A DNA stretch of 34,981 nt from assembly GCA_031552735.1 (NCBI GenBank), contig JAVBMF010000075.1, positions 1 through 34,981 on the forward strand, written 5' to 3'. Position 1 is the stretch's first letter. The number at the start of each line of letters is the position of its first letter. This document shows, piece after piece, positions 7,358 through 14,473 of the stretch. Both the position numbers and the translations under genes were made by a program. The stretch comes from JAVBUY01 sp031552735. GTDB lineage: Bacteria > Bacillota > Clostridia > Christensenellales > Aristaeellaceae. The notes below the pieces were generated by a model, which saw nothing but the letters and a program-made list of their open reading frames with translations, made no database searches and was not told where the DNA came from.

Positions 7358-7387
7358 ATTATATCAAAGGTCGGTGCATCGCGTCAA
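7358..7387 (-). promoter_or_regulatory. Promoter for the ECF S-component gene
   Basis: Minus strand TTGACG (7387-7382), 18-bp spacer, TATAAT (7363-7358). Its -35 lies 9 bp from the -35 of the divergent kinase promoter. Confidence 0.8.
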
Positions 7388-7396
7388 TGCGCGCGA

Positions 7397-7425
7397 TTGC
7401 GTGGGGGACAACTTCGTGGTATGAT
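7397..7425 (+). promoter_or_regulatory. Promoter for the Spo0B-like histidine kinase
   Basis: TTGCGT (7397-7402), 17-bp spacer, TATGAT (7420-7425). Back-to-back with the ECF promoter, so a regulator binding between them could affect both genes. It also argues that translation starts downstream of 7430. Confidence 0.6.
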
Positions 7426-7471
7426 GGGTGTACTATGTGAAGCAATAGCGCTGGAGGCATTGTGTTCGTCT

Positions 7472-8332
7472 ATGCGGGAACGAATTGACATACAGAAAAT
7501 GGCCAACATCGCCATCATTGTCAACGCCGTGCAAATCGCGGCGGTGCTGGTGCTGGCGGTGCTGATTGTGACCCATGATGTGTCGCTGCTCTCGCTGGCC
7601 TGGGTGCGCACCATCGTGGCGGTGGCGGCGGTGCTGGTCTGCTGGGGCGCGGCGGTGGACATTCGCGAGGCGCAGACCACCCTGTCGGTACATCGGCAGG
7701 CGCGGGCGCTGGAAGAAGCCTATGCGCAGCTGGAAACGCTGAACCGCACCCTGCGCGCGCAACGGCACGACTTTATGAACCATTTGCAGGTGGTCTACAG
7801 CCTGATTGAGATGCAGGAGCCTGCCGAGGCGTGCGAGTATATCGAGCGGGTGCATGGTGATTTACAGCGTGTGGGCAATGTGATGCGCACAGACAGCCCG
7901 GCGATCAACGCGCTGCTGTCCGCGAAGTTGTCGGACTGCGACCGGCGCGGCATCCGCGCGGAACTGACCATCTCGTCGCCATGGCAGGGACTGCCCGTGC
8001 CGGGCTGGGAGATGTGCCGCGTGCTGGGCAACCTGATCGACAACGCGATGGACGCGCTGGCCGGGTGCGAGAGCCCGCTGCTATCCGTTGCGCTTTTCGA
8101 GGATGTCAAGAGCTTCCGCTTTCAGGTGGAAAACAATGGACCGGCGATCCCCGAGGAAGCGCGCCAGCGCATCTTTTCCGCCGGGTTTACCACCAAACCG
8201 CAGGGGCAGGGCATGGGGCTGCACATCGTGTCGGAAGTGCTTGCGCAGCACGGCGGAGACATTGAGGTCGCGTCCGACGACGCGCGCACCGTTTTCTCTG
8301 GCTTTTTGCCCAAAACCGGTGTGCAGGGATAG
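7472..8332 (+). CDS. Orphan sensor histidine kinase, Spo0B/DcuS-like dimerisation domain
   Basis: The 286-residue product has two membrane helices (about 10-34 and 43-64) with almost no extracytoplasmic loop, a coiled-coil-like linker (70-95), and the H-box RHDFMNHLQ with His99, the SPOB_a-type pattern of the DcuS/CitA and Spo0B group. The ATPase domain has an N-box (NLIDNAMDAL, Asn187/Asn191) and G-box (GQGMGLHIV, 245-253). Without a sensor loop it may sense the membrane or a partner protein. The ATG at 7472 is preferred, but GGAGG lies 14 bp upstream; a TTG at 7460 is closer and a longer frame would cross the promoter. No response regulator gene is adjacent. Confidence 0.85.
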   Translation: MRERIDIQKMANIAIIVNAVQIAAVLVLAVLIVTHDVSLLSLAWVRTIVAVAAVLVCWGAAVDIREAQTTLSVHRQARALEEAYAQLETLNRTLRAQRHDFMNHLQVVYSLIEMQEPAEACEYIERVHGDLQRVGNVMRTDSPAINALLSAKLSDCDRRGIRAELTISSPWQGLPVPGWEMCRVLGNLIDNAMDALAGCESPLLSVALFEDVKSFRFQVENNGPAIPEEARQRIFSAGFTTKPQGQGMGLHIVSEVLAQHGGDIEVASDDARTVFSGFLPKTGVQG

Positions 8333-8433
8333 CTGATTTTCTGTTGTCTGAGAAAAAATTACGACACAGCGTATAATTTGGAACGATCCTGTAAAAAACA
8401 AGTATTAAGAATTAAGTAATTATTACGAAAGCA

Positions 8434-8462
8434 TTGACAATAATAGAACATTTCTGTACAAT
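8434..8462 (+). promoter_or_regulatory. Strong promoter for the SH3/PG-binding protein
   Basis: TTGACA (8434-8439), 17-bp spacer, TACAAT (8457-8462), in a locally AT-rich stretch. The roughly 95-nt leader has two small hairpins (GATAAGA..TCTTTATC near 8476-8495 and TTGCA..TGCAA near 8515-8532) with no recognised riboswitch. Confidence 0.85.
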
Positions 8463-8561
8463 GCCTGTATTAGGATAAGATGCGGTCTTTATCTTCGTTA
8501 TAATAAGGAGTAGTTTGCATCGAAACCTGCAACCAATGGACCAAAATAGGGGGAACATACG

Positions 8562-10469
8562 ATGAAAAGAAGCGCGCGCATATTCTCTTTCCTTTTGGCT
8601 GCGCTGATGCTGAGCGTGATGGTGTTGGAGGCGACCCCTGTTTCGGCCGCGTTTACAAAGTTTTATGCGCGCGCGAAGGTTGATCGCTTGCGCGTACGCG
8701 AGTCCGCGGATATGGACGACGATCCCCTGGATCATCTGGACATGAACCAGCTGGTGTGGGTTATCGACGAAACCTCGTCTGGCGGCACGCTGTATTATAA
8801 AATTGATTTCTGCAATAGTCGCAAGCTGCGTGACACCGGCTGGGTGGTCGCGGAATCGGGCGGGAAGGACTACTGCGTTGAGTTGACTTCCTCCGAAAAA
8901 TCCAAGCTTTCCTATAAAAACGGCTCGCTGCCCAATACCAAGAGCAGCGGCGGCGGCAGCTCTTCTTCCGGCGGCAGCGGCAGCACCAGCGGCACGTATA
9001 AGCTGGGCAGCAAGGGCGACACCGTCCGCGATATCCAGAGCACGCTGAAAGGCATGAAGCTTTACACCGGCGATATCACCGGAAACTTTGGCCCCAAGAC
9101 CGGCGAGGCGGTACGCGCCTTCCAACGCCGCAACAAGCTGGCGGCCGATGGTGTGGCCGGTCCGCAGACGCTGAAGAAGCTGTTTTCGGGCGGCTCGTCG
9201 GGCGGCAGCTCCTCGGGCGGGTCTTCGTCCGGCGGCTCGGGATCGGGCGCCAGCAACGCGGGCAAGTACGGTATCACCACCCGCGACAAGGTGACGCTGC
9301 GCGCGTCGGCCAGCACCAGCTCGCGCGATAAGTCGCTGCTGGAAAAAGGCACGGTCTTTAAGATCAGCGGTACCACCTACGCCGGCTCCTACGCGTGGTA
9401 CAATTGCCGCGTGGAGGATGGCAGCGGTTATATCCGCAACGATATGGCGCGCTTGCTGACCACCGCGGAGACCAACGACTATCTGAAAAATGACACCAAA
9501 CCGGACGAGGACGACGAGTATATCGCGCTGAGCGGCACCGTGCGCATCACCGCCAGCAGCGTCAATGTGCGTGACGGCGCGGGCACCGATTTCAAGAAGG
9601 TTGGCACCGCGCAAAAGGGCCAGGTATGGTATCTGCACGACAGCGACGTGGATGACGACGGAGACGTTTGGTACAACATTTCCTCCGGCAAAGTCAACGG
9701 CTGGGTGATCAGCACCTATGTGGAGGGCGGCGATTCCATCGACGTGGATTCCGGCTCGTCCTATCGCATACTGAAGTATGACAGCACCGGCGAGGACGTG
9801 CGGCAGCTGCAACAGGCGCTGAAAGACATGGGTCTGTATTCCGGAAGTATCAGTGGCCGCATTGGATCCGAGACCGTGACAGCCATCGAGAAGTACCAGG
9901 CGAAGGTCGGCCTGAAAGTGGACGGCATTGCAGGCCTAGATACACAGGCGGCGCTGTTTGGCGGGTTGGACAAGGATCTGACCAAGGGCGGCCAGGTCGC
10001 TGGCGGAAGTGCGGTCGAGCTGTACGATTGGTGGACGTTCAAAGACAAAGGCATTTTGAAGAAAAAATCCAAGGCGTTCATTGTCGATGTGGTGACTGGG
10101 GAAGTGTGGGAAATCGTTGTACAGTCGCTGGGTAACCACTTGGACGTGGAACCAGCGACGAAGGGTGATACCGAGGCCATGTGCCGCGCTTATAAAGTAT
10201 CCAGTCCGAGCAAGATTGACTACAAACGTCGCGCTGTATGGCTGGGCTTCGATACGACCGGCAATGATGACTATCGCTTCTTCGCGGCCTCGATCTATGG
10301 TGTACAGCACGGCCTCGATACGATTCCTGGCAATGGTTATACCGGCCAGTTCTGCGTCCACCTGTGGCACAGCAAGACGCATGGAGGCAGCAAAGAGGAC
10401 AAGGATCATCAGAAGATGGTGATGTACGCCTATCAGCATGCAGTCACGCAAGGCCCGGTGACCCGGTAA
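8562..10469 (+). CDS. Secreted cell-wall protein: SH3 domains, two peptidoglycan-binding domains, conserved C-terminal domain
   Basis: The 635-residue product has a signal peptide (1-29), then an SH3-like domain (about 33-110), a Ser/Gly linker (128-145), PG_binding_1 (147-208; GDTVRDIQSTLKGM, FGPKTGEAVRAFQ), a second Ser/Gly linker (209-234), two SH3b domains (236-300 and 322-388), a second PG_binding_1 (402-467) and a C-terminal domain (482-635). The last carries NHLDVEP, ASIYGVQHG and GQFCVHLWHSKTHG (His526, Asp528, Glu530, His583, Cys598, His600, His607), a combination seen in other Clostridia wall proteins but to my knowledge without assigned activity. It is probably wall-bound and may act on peptidoglycan. 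Own promoter and terminator: monocistronic. The Gly/Ser linkers are repetitive DNA. Confidence 0.88.
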   Translation: MKRSARIFSFLLAALMLSVMVLEATPVSAAFTKFYARAKVDRLRVRESADMDDDPLDHLDMNQLVWVIDETSSGGTLYYKIDFCNSRKLRDTGWVVAESGGKDYCVELTSSEKSKLSYKNGSLPNTKSSGGGSSSSGGSGSTSGTYKLGSKGDTVRDIQSTLKGMKLYTGDITGNFGPKTGEAVRAFQRRNKLAADGVAGPQTLKKLFSGGSSGGSSSGGSSSGGSGSGASNAGKYGITTRDKVTLRASASTSSRDKSLLEKGTVFKISGTTYAGSYAWYNCRVEDGSGYIRNDMARLLTTAETNDYLKNDTKPDEDDEYIALSGTVRITASSVNVRDGAGTDFKKVGTAQKGQVWYLHDSDVDDDGDVWYNISSGKVNGWVISTYVEGGDSIDVDSGSSYRILKYDSTGEDVRQLQQALKDMGLYSGSISGRIGSETVTAIEKYQAKVGLKVDGIAGLDTQAALFGGLDKDLTKGGQVAGGSAVELYDWWTFKDKGILKKKSKAFIVDVVTGEVWEIVVQSLGNHLDVEPATKGDTEAMCRAYKVSSPSKIDYKRRAVWLGFDTTGNDDYRFFAASIYGVQHGLDTIPGNGYTGQFCVHLWHSKTHGGSKEDKDHQKMVMYAYQHAVTQGPVTR

Positions 10470-10484
10470 GCGAATAACACAGGC

Positions 10485-10517
10485 GCAGCCCTCGGAAGAA
10501 TCCGGGGGCTGCTTTTT
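10485..10517 (+). terminator. Rho-independent terminator
   Basis: GCAGCCC..GGGCTGC stem with a short internal mismatch, followed by TTTTT, 15 bp after the SH3/PG-binding gene. Confidence 0.88.
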
Positions 10518-10674
10518 GTGCGCTGCACCACTCGCATGATATGGATGGTCCTTCTCGGGCATAGCTATGATCGGGCGCGCTTTTTCGCGCTTTAGGCAGG
10601 AAAAGCGCGGCGGAGCGCCGAAACAAGCAAAATTGCGCGGCTGTGCGTTGCGCGCCGTGCGACAGGAGGACAAG

Positions 10675-11511
10675 ATGCGGTTCATTAAGATGGAGGGTCT
10701 GGGCAACGACTACGTGTACGTCGATACAATGCGCCAGCCCGTGGTCGATCCGGCCAAACTTGCCATCGCGGTCAGCAGGCCGCATGTGGGCATCGGCAGC
10801 GATGGGCTGGTGCTGATCGGCGCGTCCGACAAGGCGGATTTCTCCATGCGCATCTACAACGCCGACGGCTCTGAGGCCGAGATGTGCGGCAACGCGACGC
10901 GCTGCGTGGGCAAGTATCTCTATGAACGCAGCTATACGCGCGGCACCGAAATCACGCTGGATACCAAGGGCGGCGTGCGCACGCTGTGGCTGACTGTGCA
11001 AGGGGATAAGGTGACCGAGGTGCGCGTGGACATGGGCGTGCCCAGCTTTTCGCCCATCGACGTTGGCGCGAATCTTCCCGGCGAGCGGATGGTTAGCGTG
11101 CCCATTGAGGCGGCGGGCAAAACGTGGTGCATGACCTGCGTGTCGGTGGGCAATCCGCACGCGGTGATCTTTGTGCCCGACGACCCCGCGACGCTGGACA
11201 TTGCGGCCATCGGCGGCGAAATCGAGCGTCATCCGCTGTTTCCCCAGCGCATCAATGTGGAGTTTGCGCAGGTGATCTCGCGCGCGGAGGTCCGCATGCG
11301 CGTGTGGGAGCGTGGCAGCGGCGAGACGCAGGCCTGCGGCACCGGTGCGTGCGCGGTGCTGGCGGCGGCGGTGGCCAATGGACTGTCCGACGCCCGCGCG
11401 GTCATCCACCTCAAAGGCGGCGACCTGCTGATCGAGCAGGACCCCGCGACCGGACATCTGTTCAAGACCGGCCCGGCGAACATCGTGTTCGAGGGCGAGT
11501 ATTACGAATAA
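10675..11511 (+). CDS. dapF: Diaminopimelate epimerase DapF
   Basis: Interconverts LL- and meso-diaminopimelate for lysine and peptidoglycan synthesis, without cofactor. The 278-residue product has both catalytic cysteines: Cys71 in MCGNATRC and Cys221 in ACGTGACA. The N-terminal KMEGLGNDYVYVD is also diagnostic. The ATG at 10675 follows ACAGGAGGAC. It is the first gene of a + strand operon with dapL (26-bp gap), hisH and hisF. The upstream 150 bp holds a possible -10 (TATGAT, 10566-10571) with no good -35 and GC-rich hairpins; no lysine riboswitch is recognisable. Confidence 0.97.
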   Translation: MRFIKMEGLGNDYVYVDTMRQPVVDPAKLAIAVSRPHVGIGSDGLVLIGASDKADFSMRIYNADGSEAEMCGNATRCVGKYLYERSYTRGTEITLDTKGGVRTLWLTVQGDKVTEVRVDMGVPSFSPIDVGANLPGERMVSVPIEAAGKTWCMTCVSVGNPHAVIFVPDDPATLDIAAIGGEIERHPLFPQRINVEFAQVISRAEVRMRVWERGSGETQACGTGACAVLAAAVANGLSDARAVIHLKGGDLLIEQDPATGHLFKTGPANIVFEGEYYE

Positions 11512-11537
11512 AACGCATACATAGGAGGGCGATTCGC

Positions 11538-12764
11538 ATGGCCACAGCCAACACCCATTACCTCAAGCTGCCGGGCAGCTATCTCTTTGCGGAGATCGCG
11601 CGCCGCGTCAAGGAATTTACCGCCGCGAACCCCGACGCGCAGATTATCCGACTGGGCATCGGCGACGTGACGCAGCCGCTGTGCCCGGCGGTCATCGAGG
11701 CGTTTCATCAGGGCGTGGACGAGATGTCGCGCGGCGAGACGTTCAAGGGCTATGGTCCGGATTTCGGCTATGATTTTTTGGTCAACGCGATCCGCGAGCA
11801 CGATTACGCGGCGCTGGGCGTCGATTTGGCGTTTGACGAAGTGTTTATCAGCGACGGCGGCAAGTGCGATACCGGCAATATTCAGGAGCTGTTCAGTGAC
11901 GACGCGGTTGTGGCGGTCACCGACCCGGTCTACCCGGTGTATGTGGATACCAACGCGATGGCTGGCCGCGCGGGCAACTATGGTGCGGACAACAAGTGGG
12001 ACAAGCTGGTGTATCTGCCGGTCAATGAGGAAAACGGCTTTGTGCCCGCGTTGCCCGACCGGCATGTGGATATCATCTACCTGTGCTACCCCAACAATCC
12101 GACTGGCACCACGCTAACCCGCGAGCAGCTCAAACCGTGGATCGATTACGCGAAGCAGCACGACGCGGTCATCCTGTACGACGCGGCGTACCGCGCGTAC
12201 ATCACGCAGCCGGACATCCCGCGCAGCATCTACGAGGTGCCGGGCGCCAAGGATGTGGCGGTGGAATTTTGCTCGTACTCCAAGACCGCCGGGTTCACCG
12301 GCACGCGCTGCGCGTTCACCATCGTGCCGCATGGCGTGACGCTGGCCGACGGCAAGGGCGGACGCGTGGAATTGAACGCGCTATGGAAGCGCCGTCAGAG
12401 CACGAAGTTTAACGGCGTATCCTATCCGGTGCAGCGCGCCGCCGCCGCCATCTATTCGCAGGAGGGCAAGCGACAGACGCAGGAAATCATCGCGTATTAC
12501 ATGGAGAACGCGCGCATCATTCGCGAGGCGCTGGTTGCGCGCGGCATGACGGTTTTTGGCGGCGTGGACGCGCCGTATATCTGGATGAAAACGCCGCGCG
12601 GCATGGATTCGTGGGCGTTCTTTGACTACCTGCTCAAGCAGCTGCATATCGTCGGCACGCCGGGCGCGGGCTTTGGCCCCAGCGGCGAAGGCTACTTCCG
12701 CCTGACCGCATTCAACACACGCGAAAACACATTGCGCGCCACCGAGCGCTTTGCCAAGTTATGA
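11538..12764 (+). CDS. dapL: LL-diaminopimelate aminotransferase DapL
   Basis: PLP enzyme that converts tetrahydrodipicolinate directly to LL-diaminopimelate, bypassing the DapD/C/E acylation steps; DapF next door makes the meso form. The 408-residue product starts NTHYLKLPGSYLFAEIA as in the DapL family and has GIGDVTQPL, YPNNPTG (184-190) and the PLP-binding SYSKTAGFTG with Lys249. The ATG at 11538 follows AGGAGGG. Its stop overlaps the hisH start by 4 bp, so the lysine and histidine genes are translationally coupled. The aminotransferase route is common in Clostridia. Confidence 0.96.
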   Translation: MATANTHYLKLPGSYLFAEIARRVKEFTAANPDAQIIRLGIGDVTQPLCPAVIEAFHQGVDEMSRGETFKGYGPDFGYDFLVNAIREHDYAALGVDLAFDEVFISDGGKCDTGNIQELFSDDAVVAVTDPVYPVYVDTNAMAGRAGNYGADNKWDKLVYLPVNEENGFVPALPDRHVDIIYLCYPNNPTGTTLTREQLKPWIDYAKQHDAVILYDAAYRAYITQPDIPRSIYEVPGAKDVAVEFCSYSKTAGFTGTRCAFTIVPHGVTLADGKGGRVELNALWKRRQSTKFNGVSYPVQRAAAAIYSQEGKRQTQEIIAYYMENARIIREALVARGMTVFGGVDAPYIWMKTPRGMDSWAFFDYLLKQLHIVGTPGAGFGPSGEGYFRLTAFNTRENTLRATERFAKL

Positions 12765-13360
12765 TCGCGATCATCGACTATGGCATCGGGAATCTGCGCA
12801 GCGTGCAGAAGGCATTCGAACACATCGGTGAAACCGCCGAGGTTACCGGCGATCCGGGGCGCATCCGCGCGGCCAGTCATGTGCTGCTGCCCGGCGTGGG
12901 CGCGTTTGCCGCAGGCATGCGCGGGCTGGCGCAAACCGGGCTGGATCAGGCGGTGCGGCAAGCCGCCGCGTCGGGCAAGCCGCTGCTGGGCATCTGTCTG
13001 GGCATGCAGCTTTTGTTTGAGGGCAGCGAGGAAGGCGGCGACCCGCGTGGGTTGGGGCTGATTCCCGGCCGTGTCACGCGCATGCGGCCCAATGGGCTCA
13101 AGGTGCCGCACGTCGGCTGGAACGATCTGTCGCTGGCTGATTCGCCGCTGTGGGCCGGGCTGGGCTCGCACCCCTACGCGTACTTTGTGCACAGCTATTA
13201 TCTGGCGGACGCGCACGCGCCGTGCGCCATCGCGACCGCAACCTATGGCGCGCCGTTTGTCGCCGCCGTGCATCAGGGCAACCTGTGGGGCATGCAGTTT
13301 CATCCGGAAAAATCCGGCGATGCCGGGCTGACCATGCTGCGCAACTTTGCGCGGCTATAG
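12761..13360 (+). CDS. hisH: Imidazole glycerol phosphate synthase, glutaminase subunit HisH
   Basis: Class I glutamine amidotransferase that supplies ammonia to HisF in histidine synthesis. The 199-residue product has the nucleophile Cys79 in GICLGMQLLF and the His181/Glu183 pair in FHPEKSG, so the catalytic triad is intact. It starts on ATGA overlapping dapL and is followed 8 bp later by hisF. The other his genes are not in the window. Confidence 0.96.
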   Translation: MIAIIDYGIGNLRSVQKAFEHIGETAEVTGDPGRIRAASHVLLPGVGAFAAGMRGLAQTGLDQAVRQAAASGKPLLGICLGMQLLFEGSEEGGDPRGLGLIPGRVTRMRPNGLKVPHVGWNDLSLADSPLWAGLGSHPYAYFVHSYYLADAHAPCAIATATYGAPFVAAVHQGNLWGMQFHPEKSGDAGLTMLRNFARL

Positions 13361-13368
13361 GAGGGCAC

Positions 13369-14139
13369 ATGCTGACCAAGCGTATCATCCCCTGTTTGGA
13401 CATTGCCGACGGCCGCGTGGTGAAGGGCGTGCATTTCGTGGAACTGCGCGATGCCGGAGACCCGGTGGAGGCCGCCAAGCGGTACAATGCCGCCGGGGCA
13501 GACGAACTGGTGCTGCTCGACATCCACGCCACGCACGAGGGGCGCAAGACGCTGCTGGATGTCGTGTCACGCGTCGCCGAGCAGGTGTTCATCCCCTTCA
13601 CGGTTGGCGGCGGCATTGACGAGGTGTCGCAGATTCGCGAGATACTGAAGCTGGGTGCCGACAAGGTGTCACTCAATTCTGCGGCGTTACGCCGCCCGGA
13701 ACTGATCCGCGAGGCGGCCGATCAATTCGGCAGCCAGTGCGTGGTTGCCGCTATCGATGTGAAAGCGCGGCCCGGCGGCGGGTGGGATGTGTATAGCCAC
13801 GGCGGGCGCACCAACACCGGCAAGGACGCGGTGGCGTGGGCGGTGGAGGCGGCGGAGCGTGGCGCCGGAGAGATCCTGCTGACCTCGATGGACGGCGATG
13901 GCGCGCAACGCGGCTATGACATCGGCATCACGCGCGCGATTGCCGACGCGGTGCCCATCCCGGTGATCGCCTCGGGCGGCGCGGGCACGCTGGAACACTT
14001 TTACGATGCCATTGTGGACGGTCGCGCCGACGCGGTGCTGGCGGCATCGCTGTTTCACTTCGGTACGCTGGAGATTCCCGATCTCAAGCGCTATCTGGCG
14101 TCACGCGGTGTGCCCGTGCGCATGCCGGACGCGCAATAG
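13369..14139 (+). CDS. hisF: Imidazole glycerol phosphate synthase, cyclase subunit HisF
   Basis: TIM-barrel subunit that makes imidazole glycerol phosphate and AICAR from PRFAR and ammonia. The 256-residue product carries both catalytic aspartates at the canonical numbers, Asp11 (IIPCLDIADGRVVKG) and Asp130 (VVAAIDVKA), plus the phosphate-binding GGGI and SGGAG loops. The ATG at 13369 follows AGGAGGG. Its close match to bona fide HisF argues against the WbpG/PseA-type paralogue role seen in some polysaccharide loci. No terminator is evident before the next promoter at 14144. Confidence 0.96.
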   Translation: MLTKRIIPCLDIADGRVVKGVHFVELRDAGDPVEAAKRYNAAGADELVLLDIHATHEGRKTLLDVVSRVAEQVFIPFTVGGGIDEVSQIREILKLGADKVSLNSAALRRPELIREAADQFGSQCVVAAIDVKARPGGGWDVYSHGGRTNTGKDAVAWAVEAAERGAGEILLTSMDGDGAQRGYDIGITRAIADAVPIPVIASGGAGTLEHFYDAIVDGRADAVLAASLFHFGTLEIPDLKRYLASRGVPVRMPDAQ

Positions 14140-14143
14140 ACGG

Positions 14144-14172
14144 TTGCCTGTCCGCGCGAATCGTGCTATAAT
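14144..14172 (+). promoter_or_regulatory. Promoter for the small membrane protein / sulfatase-like operon
   Basis: TTGCCT (14144-14149), 17-bp spacer, TATAAT (14167-14172) preceded by TGC (extended -10). It starts just 4 bp after the hisF stop. Confidence 0.82.
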
Positions 14173-14209
14173 GCGGGCAGGAATTTTGAAGAATTGAGGA
14201 ATTATGACG

Positions 14210-14464
14210 ATGAAAAAGACGCTTGCGATTGCCTATTTCACATTGGCGGCGATGATGATGCTGACCTTCTCCGCGCAGGCATACATTGATCCGGCGGCTA
14301 CCTCGTACATCATCCAGGTCGTGGCCGGTATCGTCATCACGGTCGGTGTGGCGCTGGGCGTGTTCTGGAAGAAGATTCAGGTATTCTTCCGCAACCTGAA
14401 GATGAAAACCCTTGAAAAGAAGCTAACTGCCGAAGCCGCGAAGAAAGAAGCCCAGAAGGGCTAA
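14210..14464 (+). CDS. Small secreted/membrane protein with IDPAATSYIIQ motif
   Basis: The 84-residue product has a signal-like N-terminus ending in AQA, then YIDPAATSYIIQ, a hydrophobic helix (about 28-52) and a basic, coiled-coil-prone tail. Small proteins with a YxDP...S..IQ stretch before one membrane helix are, from memory, often found beside membrane sulfatase/alkaline-phosphatase-fold proteins, as here; their function is unknown to me. The ATG at 14210 is chosen because GAGGA lies 9 bp upstream; an ATG at 14204 (two more residues) is too close to it. The sulfatase-like gene starts 9 bp after its stop, so the two are one transcript. Confidence 0.8.
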   Translation: MKKTLAIAYFTLAAMMMLTFSAQAYIDPAATSYIIQVVAGIVITVGVALGVFWKKIQVFFRNLKMKTLEKKLTAEAAKKEAQKG

Positions 14465-14473
14465 AATAGCGAT

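Noticed and set aside
8412..9812. Long minus-strand frame (466 residues) opposite the SH3/PG-binding gene
   Set aside because: It is an antisense shadow of a GC-rich, Gly/Ser-repeat coding region; the product is low-complexity Ala/Arg-rich with no domain.
11124..11537. Long N-terminal extension of DapL
   Set aside because: It lies inside dapF in another frame; the DapL family start and an AGGAGGG site fix the start at 11538.
13369..14139. hisH/hisF as a sugar amidation pair (PseA/WbpG type)
   Set aside because: Both catalytic aspartates of HisF and the full HisH triad are present, and the neighbours are amino-acid genes, not polysaccharide genes.
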